Of a stretch of 57,333 nucleotides of DNA, positions 31,215 to 41,000 are shown piece after piece. This DNA is from Xenorhabdus thuongxuanensis (GTDB lineage: Bacteria; Pseudomonadota; Gammaproteobacteria; Enterobacterales; Enterobacteriaceae): positions 235,564 to 292,896 of the forward strand of contig NZ_MKGR01000002.1 in assembly GCF_001908095.1 (NCBI RefSeq), given 5' to 3'. Below the pieces are notes generated by a model, which saw nothing but the letters and a program-made list of their open reading frames with translations, searched no databases and was not told the origin of the DNA. Both the position numbers and the translations under genes were made by a program. Positions within the stretch are counted from its first letter, which is position 1. Every line of letters starts with the position of its first letter.

Positions 31215-32048
31215 ATGCGGGTTCTTCATCGGCACAGCAAATTTTACCGAATTAGGCGATTACGACGTCAACGATCACATAGACAAAATTTTTACAGGGA
31301 TATTCGATTGGCAAATAAAATAGAAAAACCTTATGTGGTGGTACTGACGGGAGCAGGAATTTCTGCTGAGTCAGGTATTCAAACATTTCGCTCTTCTGAT
31401 GGCCTGTGGGAAGAACATCGTGTCGAAGATGTTGCGACGCCGGAAGGTTTTCAGCGTGATCCTGATCTGGTTCAGGCATTTTATAATGCACGTCGAAAGC
31501 AACTACAGCAACCGGCTATCCAGCCTAATGCTGCACATTATGCTCTGGCCGAACTCGAACATGAGCTTGGCGACCATTTTTTATTGGTGACACAGAATAT
31601 TGATGATCTGCATGAACGTGCGGGAAGTCATCGTGTTCTGCATATGCATGGTGAATTACTGAAAGCTCGGTGTTGTCAATCTGGACAAGTCGTTGAGTGG
31701 AAAACTGATCTAACGATAGAAGATCGTTGTCATTGTTGCCAGTTCCCGTCTCCATTGCGTCCTCATGTAGTGTGGTTTGAGGAAATGCCATTGGGGATGG
31801 AACAGATTTATTCTGCTTTAGCTGATACCGATATTTTTATTGCTATCGGAACATCGGGCCATGTTTATCCGGCAGCAGGTTTCGTATATGAAGCTAAATT
31901 GTCTGGCGCACATACTGTTGAGTTGAATCTTGAACCTAGCCAGGTCGAAAATCTGTTTGATGAAAAACATTATGGTCATGCCAGTAAAATAGTTACGCAA
32001 TATGTTCAATCCTTAATAATTCAGCAGATGAAGGCAGAAAAAAGCTGA
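31215..32048 (+). CDS. cobB: NAD-dependent protein deacylase (sirtuin) CobB
   Basis: Sirtuin removing acetyl/succinyl groups from Lys residues, for example on acetyl-CoA synthetase. The 277-residue protein has the NAD-binding [20 protein letters not shown], the [12 protein letters not shown] motif, the catalytic His in [12 protein letters not shown] and Cys residues (ARCCQ, CHCCQ) for zinc. Residues 1-38 form an Arg/His-rich extension like the long isoform of E. coli CobB. AAGGA stands before the chosen ATG. The lolE-nagK-cobB order has lost nagK. Confidence 0.95.
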   Translation: MRVLHRHSKFYRIRRLRRQRSHRQNFYRDIRLANKIEKPYVVVLTGAGISAESGIQTFRSSDGLWEEHRVEDVATPEGFQRDPDLVQAFYNARRKQLQQPAIQPNAAHYALAELEHELGDHFLLVTQNIDDLHERAGSHRVLHMHGELLKARCCQSGQVVEWKTDLTIEDRCHCCQFPSPLRPHVVWFEEMPLGMEQIYSALADTDIFIAIGTSGHVYPAAGFVYEAKLSGAHTVELNLEPSQVENLFDEKHYGHASKIVTQYVQSLIIQQMKAEKS

Positions 32049-32113
32049 CTTGACGCAATGCCTACGCTATCCATCTTTTTCATAATACATTTACCTGAAT
32101 TAGGGAGGAGAAG

Positions 32114-33349
32114 ATGGATAGATTATTAGAGCGTTTTTTTAAATATATTGCATTTAATACCCAATCAAAATTATCCGCAAAAACTATTCCCAGTAGCAAC
32201 GGTCAATTGGATCTTGCTAAGGTATTATACGAGGAGCTGCTCCAGCTTGGCTTTGTCGATGTTACTCTCAATGAACGGGGATGTGTTATGGCAACATTGC
32301 CATCAAATGTTGCAACGCCAGTTCCTGTCATTGGTTTTATTGCCCACCTTGATACCTCACCGGATTTTTCTGGTAAACATGTTAATCCCCAGATTGTGGA
32401 AAACTATCGTGGCGGTGATATTGCATTAGGGATAGGGGATGAAGTGTTGTCACCAGTCATGTTCCCTGCATTACATAGCTTATTAGGAAAAACATTAATT
32501 ACGACCGATGGGAAGACACTGTTGGGTGCCGATGATAAAGCTGGGATCGCTGAAATCATTACCGCAATGGTGCGCTTAAAACAGGGAAATATTCCACATG
32601 GCGATATTCGGATTGCGTTTACGCCAGATGAAGAAATTGGCAAGGGAGCGCACTATTTTGATATAGAAGCTTTCGGCGCAGAATGGGCCTATACCGTTGA
32701 TGGAGGTGGTGTGGGGGAATTGGAATTTGAAAATTTCAATGCTGCATCCGTGGTCATCAAGATTGTGGGTAATATGGCTCATCCGGGCGGTGCCAAAGGA
32801 GTCATGGTTAACGCATTGACATTAGCTATGCGCATTCACCATGCCTTGCCTGTTGAAGAGACACCTGAACAGACAGAAGGCTATGAAGGTTTTTATCATT
32901 TGTATAGCATGAAAGGTACCGTTGAGCGTGCCGAGATGCACTACATTATCCGGGATTTTGACAGGGCTAATTTTGAAAAGCGCAAAAAAAAACTTATTTC
33001 CATTGCGGAAAATGTCGGAGAAGGATTGCATCCAGACTGCTACATTGATCTGGCGATTGAAGATGATTATTACAACATGCATAGCGAAATACTTAAATAT
33101 CCCCATGTTATTGCCATTGCTAAACAAGCAATGCTGGATTGTAGCATTGAGCCGATAATCCAGCCGATCCGTGGTGGGACTGATGGCGCAGAGTTATCTT
33201 ATCGTGGCCTCCCTTGTCCAAATATTTTCACAGGTGGATATAATTACCATAGCAAGCACGAATTTATCTCACTGGAAGGTATGGAACAGGCAGTTAATGT
33301 AATTATGCGGATTGCTGAACTGACAGTAAGTCACGGGAGTCATGAGTAA
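32114..33349 (+). CDS. pepT: Peptidase T (tripeptide aminopeptidase)
   Basis: M20-family zinc aminopeptidase releasing the N-terminal residue of tripeptides. Metal ligands are visible in [48 protein letters not shown] and the C-terminal [13 protein letters not shown]. The 411-residue length is normal. AGGGAGGAG precedes the start. The gene marks the left border of the AT-rich island; in E. coli its neighbour is roxA. Confidence 0.97.
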   Translation: MDRLLERFFKYIAFNTQSKLSAKTIPSSNGQLDLAKVLYEELLQLGFVDVTLNERGCVMATLPSNVATPVPVIGFIAHLDTSPDFSGKHVNPQIVENYRGGDIALGIGDEVLSPVMFPALHSLLGKTLITTDGKTLLGADDKAGIAEIITAMVRLKQGNIPHGDIRIAFTPDEEIGKGAHYFDIEAFGAEWAYTVDGGGVGELEFENFNAASVVIKIVGNMAHPGGAKGVMVNALTLAMRIHHALPVEETPEQTEGYEGFYHLYSMKGTVERAEMHYIIRDFDRANFEKRKKKLISIAENVGEGLHPDCYIDLAIEDDYYNMHSEILKYPHVIAIAKQAMLDCSIEPIIQPIRGGTDGAELSYRGLPCPNIFTGGYNYHSKHEFISLEGMEQAVNVIMRIAELTVSHGSHE

Positions 33350-33384
33350 CTGTTAGCTCGAGTTGCGGCTAGTACACCTAAATA

Positions 33385-33425
33385 AACCTAACAGAGAACG
33401 ATAAATACAATATATCTGTTAGGTT
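33385..33425 (+). repeat. 11-bp perfect inverted repeat downstream of pepT
   Basis: Arms AACCTAACAGA (33385-33395) and TCTGTTAGGTT (33415-33425) flank a 19-base loop, 36 bp after pepT. No T run follows, so its role as pepT terminator is uncertain. Confidence 0.5.
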
Positions 33426-34095
33426 AATGGTCATAATAAATAATGTATTATTAACAAGTTATGACATAATAAAAAATTGGATTATTTCGGTTATTTTGAT
33501 TTTTTAGGGAATTCCATAATTAAATATAATTTAATTAGTGATTTTCTAATAAATATGCGAGTAGATATGTAAAATCATGCCATCCTTAAGCGATCTGAAT
33601 GATATAGTGAAAAGCCTCTAAAGAAGTCTCGCTTATACTCTCCAACCTTCGTCAGCTCTTAGCAAGGTTCACTTGCAAAACGCTATCTTTTTCAAAATAC
33701 GTTGAAATGTATGACAGAATCATTGGATATTATTTGAAATACTTATCAAGATCAATAAATTGGGATCATAACCTGATTTTTCAGTAAAAAATAATACAAA
33801 AAACAAAATTAATAATAAATAGCCAATAAAAAGCGAGTAAATATACTATAAAATGGTTATTTTAGTATAAAGTCACATTTTTAATGTATATATTGCATTT
33901 ATGATTTTAATCTAAGATACTGTCAGAAAATAAACAAATAGGATTTTAAACTAAAAATTAGGGGTAAGGTAATTACTCATTGAGATGATAACATAAAAAT
34001 AAAAATCAACCAATGTGATGGGTAAAAAATACAATTGATTGTGAAAAGTAACGTTATGATAAAGTAAACATCTATTCTATTTTGATGGGGATATT
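33426..34095. other. AT-rich non-coding stretch, left end of the island
   Basis: About 670 bp with no credible gene. Most is extremely AT-rich; a short less AT-rich patch at about 33580-33690 (around CTCTCCAACCTTCGTCAGCT) stands out and could be a gene remnant or small RNA, but I recognise no structure or family. Confidence 0.4.
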
Positions 34096-34140
34096 ATGAA
34101 GTTTGTTGTTGATAGTGATATTTTAAAAATCAAAATCTAA
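34096..34140 (+). CDS. Possible 14-aa leader peptide before the Ig-like gene
   Basis: An ATG frame (MKFVVDSDILKIKI) preceded by GATGGGG ends 29 bp before the start of the 522-residue Ig-like gene. The position and ribosome-binding site suggest a translated leader or translational coupler, but the frame is short and may be chance. Confidence 0.25.
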   Translation: MKFVVDSDILKIKI

Positions 34141-34169
34141 ACCACGTTGATAAGAAGGAAAATTAAAAA

Positions 34170-35738
34170 ATGCCATCTAACAATCAAAAAATAACAGTAA
34201 CAAAAGATAATGGAACAGACCTATCTAAAAATCCAACATTAATTTCTGATCAAGATTTGAAATTAACAATTAATTTATCAGGAGGAGAGAAAGATTTTAA
34301 AGATACAGATACGATAACGCTTAATCCAACTGATGATTGGATAACAGTTATTAGAGAAGGTCAAGTTACAATTATGCCTACACATGCTAGTGTTGAGGTT
34401 TTTATTAAAGTTAGTAAAGACAAAAAATTTTTCAATACTTCACAATCTTTTACGGTAAAAACATCAAATACAGGTTATAAACCTCAGAATTTCAGTTGTA
34501 AAGTCTCAGATATAAATCAGGATACTTTATCACTAACAACAGATAAATTTTATATCGAAACACCTTCTGGTGAAAACAAGCCAGTCCAGACAAATCTTAA
34601 TAGGGTAACAATAACAACAACTGTGAAAAACAGTACAGGAACAGTAATTCCAAATTTAAGTGTTAATATATCAGCAAATAGTCTAGACAGTTTATCAAAA
34701 GTTGCTGTAATGGATGCTGATGGTCATCCATTACAGCTTAATACTAATAATTTTGAAAAATATCAACAATTTACATTAACCACGGATTCTCAGGGTAATT
34801 TGAAGTTTTATGTATTTCCTCAAGAAAATCAGCCAGTTGTATTAGCTTTCTATAGTTCAATAGAAGGTTTATCTGTTGAACGAAAATCTAAAAATCCTTT
34901 ATTTATTTTAGATTTAGTAAGTGCTGAGTTTGAAGAACATCTAGTAGCTCCTGATATAGCAGAATTATATGGTGATACCTTAAAACCATTAAGTAATGAA
35001 GAAGATTTTAATATAAAAATTCCTCCTTATGATGGTATAAGAAAAACAGATTTTATCTTGTATCTCATTAATGATAACGTAGTGGGAAACTATATTGAAG
35101 TTTCGGATTTATCAAACTTAGATAATTATTCTTATAAGTTGCCATTCTCAATATTACCCATATCAAAGGAAATTAAATTTAGTTATATTATTGCAAGGGA
35201 AAACTCAAATATTAGATATTCAGATGGTATTCTTTTTAAGTATGATGGTTATCAGTATGGTCCACCAGACTCCGATAAGAATAGAGTTTTTGATCTTCCT
35301 AAAATATATTCAAGCTATGGAATTAATCCAGAATCTATTTTAAACCCAGGGTATGGGATTAATTTCACTACAATTAATCAATATAGATTTAATGGGGGAG
35401 ATACCCTTTATGTGGAAATTGAAGCTGACTCAGCAGATAATCAGAAAGTAAATCCTGGAGATACTGTTGAGATTGAGGTATTCATTAAGTCCTCAAATAG
35501 AGGTGATATATCCTATAAGAAGACAATTCAATTACCTAAAGTAACTTCTCCTGCTACAACATCGAAAGGGCATATATCTATCCCTATTTTTATAACAGGA
35601 GATGTTGATTCAAGGATATCCGGCGGGAGCGCTGTTATTTATATTTTATATTATAAAGTGGATGTAGATAATGTTAAATACAGTCATAATTGGCAGGGAT
35701 ATATAGACACTGTTCTGCCTGGAGGAGGAATTAATTGA
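34170..35738 (+). CDS. Large Ig-like repeat protein without signal peptide, function unknown
   Basis: 522 residues, Asn/Ser/Thr/Lys-rich, predicted all-beta by eye, Cys-poor and without a signal peptide or membrane helix. An N-terminal Ig-like module (about 5-120) precedes a Big_1-like module (about 125-250). The latter contains VTITTTVKNSTGTVIPNLSV and the TTDSQGNLKFYV turn typical of invasin-type bacterial Ig domains. The C-terminal half has further beta-rich segments (FNGGDTLYVEIEADSAD). GAAGGAAA precedes the start. The gene is very AT-rich compared with pepT and shares a strand with the next two genes, suggesting a linked acquired cluster. A surface or toxin-associated role is inference. 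Confidence 0.6.
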   Translation: MPSNNQKITVTKDNGTDLSKNPTLISDQDLKLTINLSGGEKDFKDTDTITLNPTDDWITVIREGQVTIMPTHASVEVFIKVSKDKKFFNTSQSFTVKTSNTGYKPQNFSCKVSDINQDTLSLTTDKFYIETPSGENKPVQTNLNRVTITTTVKNSTGTVIPNLSVNISANSLDSLSKVAVMDADGHPLQLNTNNFEKYQQFTLTTDSQGNLKFYVFPQENQPVVLAFYSSIEGLSVERKSKNPLFILDLVSAEFEEHLVAPDIAELYGDTLKPLSNEEDFNIKIPPYDGIRKTDFILYLINDNVVGNYIEVSDLSNLDNYSYKLPFSILPISKEIKFSYIIARENSNIRYSDGILFKYDGYQYGPPDSDKNRVFDLPKIYSSYGINPESILNPGYGINFTTINQYRFNGGDTLYVEIEADSADNQKVNPGDTVEIEVFIKSSNRGDISYKKTIQLPKVTSPATTSKGHISIPIFITGDVDSRISGGSAVIYILYYKVDVDNVKYSHNWQGYIDTVLPGGGIN

Positions 35739-35777
35739 CATTTAAATATAAATTATTCTTTTTAATTATAAACCAGT

Positions 35778-35807
35778 CCGTCTATCATTTTTAATAAATA
35801 TAGACGG
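35778..35807 (+). repeat. Hairpin between the two Ig-like genes
   Basis: Arms CCGTCTAT (35778-35785) and ATAGACGG (35800-35807) form an 8-bp stem, 40 bp after the 522-residue gene. It is a possible weak terminator or mRNA-end structure; no T run follows. Confidence 0.45.
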
Positions 35808-35873
35808 CTAATAAAATACTTCCAATAACTGAAAAAAGGGTAAATGCTGAAAATTATGGAAAAATTCATATAA

Positions 35874-36905
35874 ATGGGATGCATTTACATACTAAATATG
35901 ACATATGAATATAAATTAAATCCACCCTCCTATCCACAAGCGTCAGGAGGTGTGATTGATATAGATGCTCAAAAAACTGAAGGGGCTAGATACATAACAA
36001 TGCTAATTCCAGGTTATGGTGATGAAAAATCTGGCGACAGAATTGTTGGTTACTTTACAGACAACAAAGGTAATACTATACCTTCATTTCCTTATTCTGT
36101 TAATATTAATATTATTCCCTCTAATTTCTTTGAAGTTGTATTTTCTATAGATGATTTTTCAACAGATGGAGAATATACAGGACATTATACTGTAACAAAA
36201 CTATCGGGTAATACGGCACAATCTAAAATAGCAGCGGTAAATATTGAAACAGTGTTATCCAGTTTGCCTGATTATTTTCCTGCCGTTCCAGAAGCCACAG
36301 GTAATCATGGGACACTATTAAAAAAAAGCGATTATTATAGGTTGGATAATTTAAAGGTAATTGTACCCGTCTATACCGGCATGACTTCAGGGCAAATTGT
36401 TCAAGTTTTGTGGCAAGGTCGTAATAATATACCACCTTACTCAACAGCATCACAAGAAATAGATGAAATTATTCCGCTGAAATTTCATATTCCCCGGATG
36501 GAGTTTATTAATAGTATTGGTAGTACAGCAAAAATCCGGTTTAAAGTTGGTGGATTAAACCAAAATGCCTCTGTATACTCAGGGACTTTATCCTTGGATA
36601 TTGCAGGGCAAAAACTTAATTTACCGCCTCCCAGACTTTTCTATCGAGGTGATGGAACTGTTCACGTAATCATTGAATACCCTAATATGACACCAGATCA
36701 AACAGTAGAAATACGTGCAGTTGGAAAAACAATGATACAAACTTCTTATAAACCCGTTGATGATGTACAACAAATGGGTGCACGGCTTTCAGCTGATTGG
36801 GTAGAAGAAAATAAGGGACAAATTGTACTGGTTGATTATGCAGTAGGAAGCATTTATCCGGGAGTAGAGTATGATTTTTCTGAGGTATTAAGGCAAGTTC
36901 TATAA
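35874..36905 (+). CDS. Second Ig-like repeat protein, function unknown
   Basis: 343 residues with no signal peptide; the true start may be the ATG at 35898 (MTYEYKLNPPSYPQ). Three repeats of roughly 100-110 residues can be seen from recurring openings: ITMLIPGYGDEKSGDRIVGY, LKVIVPVYTGMTSGQIVQVL and VHVIIEYPNMTPDQTVEIRA. These are followed by Ser/Thr-rich strands and IPRMEF...GSTAKIRFKVGG. Such tandem modules occur in Ig-like repeat proteins of Pseudomonas and entomopathogenic enterobacteria, as I recall. It is AT-rich, on the same strand as its neighbours, and ends at a long hairpin (36941-37030). Confidence 0.6.
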   Translation: MGCIYILNMTYEYKLNPPSYPQASGGVIDIDAQKTEGARYITMLIPGYGDEKSGDRIVGYFTDNKGNTIPSFPYSVNINIIPSNFFEVVFSIDDFSTDGEYTGHYTVTKLSGNTAQSKIAAVNIETVLSSLPDYFPAVPEATGNHGTLLKKSDYYRLDNLKVIVPVYTGMTSGQIVQVLWQGRNNIPPYSTASQEIDEIIPLKFHIPRMEFINSIGSTAKIRFKVGGLNQNASVYSGTLSLDIAGQKLNLPPPRLFYRGDGTVHVIIEYPNMTPDQTVEIRAVGKTMIQTSYKPVDDVQQMGARLSADWVEENKGQIVLVDYAVGSIYPGVEYDFSEVLRQVL

Positions 36906-36940
36906 CAAGTAATATACTTTTAAAAAATAATATTTTTAAT

Positions 36941-37030
36941 AAGACGTTGGTGCATAATAAAGGAAATATTGGGATTGATAGACATAATTATTGCTTTAAT
37001 TATCTATATTCCTATGCGCCAATGTCTTTT
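36941..37030 (+). terminator. Long imperfect hairpin with T run after the second Ig-like gene
   Basis: Outer arms 36941-36956 (AAGACGTTGGTGCATA) and 37013-37028 (TATGCGCCAATGTCTT) pair at nearly all positions, the inner 56 bases are also partly self-complementary, and a T run follows. Probable terminator, unusually long. Confidence 0.6.
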
Positions 37031-37079
37031 TAAAATATTGACTTATTTCATCAGAATTGAAAAAACATAGGCGAATGTT

Positions 37080-37943
37080 ATGGAAAGAGTAAACTTAATT
37101 ATTAGAATATTTTTGTATATGGCATTTATTATACCTATCGCTAATGCTAATTCAGATACAGGGTACGATGTTGCGCAAAAAATAACTCAAAGGTATTTTG
37201 ATAATCAAATATATTGTGGGGATGATGGGCTTCCGGTATTTTTATGCTCAGGAGTATTAATAAGGGGAACTGTTGCGTCAGATAAATATCACTCATGGAA
37301 TCCTAGCCCAACTTCTCAAAGAAAGGGAAGTGTTTCATTTTCTTATCTAAGATCTGACGTTAAAATTGTTGAATTAGCCGTTGAACATCATAATGGTTAC
37401 ATTTTTTCTCCCTATCTTGAAATTTTTGATAATACAAATAACCCTAAAATTAATCCTGAAATCCTCTGTTATTTTCCTACGGATGGAGGCACCGATGCTA
37501 GAAATGATAAAGGATGTGGTTCTTATTCAGGGTATCTTAATAGTGGATCTTGTCAACAACAAAATATCACTACAGCAGAACAATGGGTTAATAATTACAT
37601 AAATGTTAATCATTTTGATCGTAATGCTCAATGTGGTTTTGATGTGACTGGTGATAACAGTGCAGATATATTTATGCAGGCTATAAAAGTTAACTCACTT
37701 ATTGATTTGCCATTAAACAATGAATTACTTTTGGCTGTCTGGGACCAAGATATTCCTGAAAAATTACCTATAGAAGCTTTTTTTTATCAAAATGATGGAT
37801 TACAAGATGCACAGCATGATCAAAAAGATTATTATCAATCTACCGGTATACTGCTACCTATCATAAAAATAATCTTCCCCAGGGATAAGAGTGAAGATGT
37901 TCGTTTTACTTATGACCAAGATGATCAGGTTAATATAAATTAA
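37080..37943 (+). CDS. Secreted Cys-containing protein, possible halovibrin (HvnA)-like
   Basis: 287 residues with a clear N-terminal signal peptide (LIIRIFLYMAFIIPIANANS, cleavage about residue 24). The mature part contains spaced cysteines (IYCGDDGLPVFLCSG, ILCYF, GCGSYSG, SCQQQN, QCGFDV) suggesting disulfides in an exported protein. Blocks such as YHSWNPSPTSQRKGSVSFSY and AVWDQDIPEKLPIEAFFYQN remind me of proteins annotated as halovibrin HvnA in Pseudomonas. Halovibrins of Vibrio fischeri are secreted ADP-ribosyltransferases, but I could not verify catalytic residues here. It is AT-rich, downstream of two Ig-like genes and convergent with the invasin-type gene. Confidence 0.55.
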   Translation: MERVNLIIRIFLYMAFIIPIANANSDTGYDVAQKITQRYFDNQIYCGDDGLPVFLCSGVLIRGTVASDKYHSWNPSPTSQRKGSVSFSYLRSDVKIVELAVEHHNGYIFSPYLEIFDNTNNPKINPEILCYFPTDGGTDARNDKGCGSYSGYLNSGSCQQQNITTAEQWVNNYINVNHFDRNAQCGFDVTGDNSADIFMQAIKVNSLIDLPLNNELLLAVWDQDIPEKLPIEAFFYQNDGLQDAQHDQKDYYQSTGILLPIIKIIFPRDKSEDVRFTYDQDDQVNIN

Positions 37944-37983
37944 TGACAGATTCTACAGTATTAAAGATAGATATATTTAGCTT

Positions 37984-38019
37984 TTGTTGCACTAATGATA
38001 TGTTTCATTAGTGCAACAA
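37984..38019. terminator. Perfect palindrome in the convergent gap (probable bidirectional terminator)
   Basis: A 15-bp perfect stem TTGTTGCACTAATGA / TCATTAGTGCAACAA with a six-base loop lies between the secreted-protein gene (+) and the inverse autotransporter gene (-), ending 11 bp before the latter's stop. Confidence 0.65.
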
Positions 38020-38029
38020 ACTATCAACA

Positions 38030-41000
38030 TTACTTAACTACACAAAGTAGGTATCCTCCTCCTAAACTAACCGGATTTGTACTATGATCCAACGAGTTAT
38101 AGATTAGATAATCATTATAATCATCCAAAACTAAAAAGACTGTAGTATGACTACCTGTAGGATTATTAATGTCATCACTCGTTAGTAGCAAATTCCATAT
38201 ACTAATATCTGGAAATTCTGTCGATAACACTGTGGCGTCATTATTATTAAAAATGTCTGCTTTTAAGTTTGGTGTAATAAGGCCATTATTTTCACAGTTT
38301 TTCCTACCACCCCATTGTAAATCCATATTGTTTTGATCTTGTTCGAAATATCTTTTAACTTTTGTCGTATAAACATATAACTTTTTTATGCCACTGCTTG
38401 TGTTTGTTATTGTCGCAGACAATGTCGCGTTACCTGGCTTATAAAAAGATATTTCACCAGTATCTACATCAATAGAAGTTATATCAGGATTGGTTGAAGC
38501 AAAAATAACTGAGTGATTGTTTGATTTGGTAATTTTTTCCCCATTCGAATTTCTTAATACCCCACTTAAAGAACTAAAGGCATTAACAGGTGCAGGTGAA
38601 TTAGAAAAGATTATGTTTTTATTATCACTATTAACCGAGGGATTCTGGTTATTATATAGAAATATTTCTGCTTTTTTGGGAACAGGATTAAAAGTTCTTT
38701 TATCGCTAGTTTTGCTTATTTTTTTATTGAGGGTCAACGTTACGCTAAAATCATCAATACCTACATCACTTTTTACCCTTGCAACTAAATTCCCTTGTAT
38801 ATCAGTAACGTCTGAATCTTTAGTTACAGTCATATCTGCTATATTTTCTGGCACAGCCCATTCTACTGAATCAAACGTATAATTTGATACGTTACTATTT
38901 GTTTTCTTATTAGTAATTGTAGCTGTATAAATATATGTATCAGAATTATTAGCCATTAATGATCCTGTCGGAGATATGCTGATATTTATATCTAAATCTT
39001 GTATATCTGGTATAAAAGAAACCGCCTGGGCTTCCTTGGGTGTTTTTTGCCCTTCCACCGCCAGCGAAACGACGACATCCTTCACCGCGTCGATACTGCC
39101 CAGTGTGGCAGCCAGTGTGCCGCCTTTTCCGGCAGTATTCCCTTTGGCCTTAAACTCAAGGTTTTTATTGCCCTTATTCTTATCGTCCAGGCCCCAGCGA
39201 ATACTGGAAATTTCCTGGCCTTCGGGGACGGCCTTTCCATCCTGATCTACGATATAGGCCGTGTAGGTGTAGGCATTTTCTCCATTGGCTATCAGCGGGC
39301 CTGGCTTATCAATTGCGATTTGGCTGACATAGAACCTTTTCGGATCAGCCACAAAAGAAACCGCCTTGGCTTCCTTGGGTGTTTCTTGTCCTTCCACCGC
39401 CAGCGAAACGACGACATCCTTCACCGCGTCGATACTGTCCAGTGTGGCAGTCAGTGTGCCGCCTTTTCCGGCAGTATTCCCTTTGGCTTTAAACTCAAGG
39501 TTTTTATTGCCCTTATTCTTATCGTCTAGGCTCCAGCGAATACTGGAAATTTCCTGGTCTTCGGGAACGGCCTTTCCATCCTGATCTACGATATAGGCCG
39601 TGTAGGTGTAGGCATTTTCTCCATTGGCTATCAGCGGGCCTGGCTTATCAATTGCGATTTGGCTGACATAGAACCTTTTCGGTTCAGACACAAAAGAAAC
39701 CGCCTTGGCTGAGGCTGATTCCTTATTTTCAATAGAAAGTGTTACCACGACATCAGTTAATTGAATTTTGCTACTTAATGTTGCTTCTAATTTCCCTTGA
39801 TTCGTCTTAACCGTACCGGTTGGGCCATCGACAAAAATATCTTTCATTTCATTTCCTATAGAATCTTTGCCAACCGCGTTCCACTTCACATGATTAATAT
39901 TCACTTCCCCCACCGGTAAATTGTTACTGAACGTGATCTCTGCCGTGTAAGTGAACTTTTGAATACCATCAGAAATCAGTGTTTTTTTAAGATCGGGCAT
40001 CACATTCAGTGCGTTGCCTTTTATTTTATAGTCACTAAATGTCACCTTACCTATTTTCTGCCGTGGAGCACCATCTAGCTGTATGTAAACAACGACCTCT
40101 TGGTGTATTTTTTTACTGACTAAAATGTTGGGCATTAATTGCCCTTTTTTATTTGTTAATTCTCCTTTTTCATTCGTTTGGGCCGGCAAATCATTCCATT
40201 TGAAACTTAAGCCAGATTCATCGCCTAAAGCGGGTTCAGTTGTCCAAGTTACTTTATCAATTTTGGCATTCTTGACAAACTTTCCAGCGGGTAAACCCTG
40301 ATAAGTAATAATGGGATCGCTGAATGTATACCCATTTTCTTCATGGCCTGTTGTTACCGGATATTCAGGTGGAATAATATTTACTTTTCCATTGATCAAA
40401 AAAGGAAGGACTTTTATAGGAACCTGAATAACTTTGGTTCCTCCTTGATTATAGGTGATTAATATATCCAACTTGTAATCGCTTTTATGTGTTTCCTGAT
40501 AACTGGGAAGTGTAATAACAATGCTTTTTCCCGAATCAGAAGAGAGTTTCCCGTGATTATCTGTAAATGCCTTATCTGTCACAATCCAGCGAATGTGTTT
40601 AATATTTGTATCAGACTGGATAGGTGCATTAACGGGTATCTCTTGCTGTCCATATCCAACAATAGGCTCTAACGCGATCAACATTTCTTGTTCTCTTTTT
40701 AAGTGATCTAAAATAATATGGTTATTTCTTTCCACTAGATCATAACGGCTACCTGCTAATGTCCGCATCGAAGCTATATTAACGGGTGACAATTGAGTAC
40801 TAAAGGGAACCCCAAATTTATAATTTAAGTTTGCCAAAAACTGTGTTTCAGTATGGCCACTTTTCCCTTGTTTATAGTCCACACCCATGGTGAATAGTGG
40901 GATCGGAGTATAAGTCAGGCCTAATTTAGCCAAGCTGGGGTTTTTCTGTTTGGTGTCATGGTTAAATAAAGTTACGTTATCACCAAAATATTTCTCATAT

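Noticed and set aside
33580-33690. Less AT-rich patch after pepT as a tRNA or known small RNA
   Set aside because: No cloverleaf or terminator could be drawn and no known RNA was recognised.
38517-39584. Plus-strand frames opposite the inverse autotransporter, one duplicated
   Set aside because: Antisense shadows; their similarity to each other only reflects the underlying 339-bp tandem repeat.
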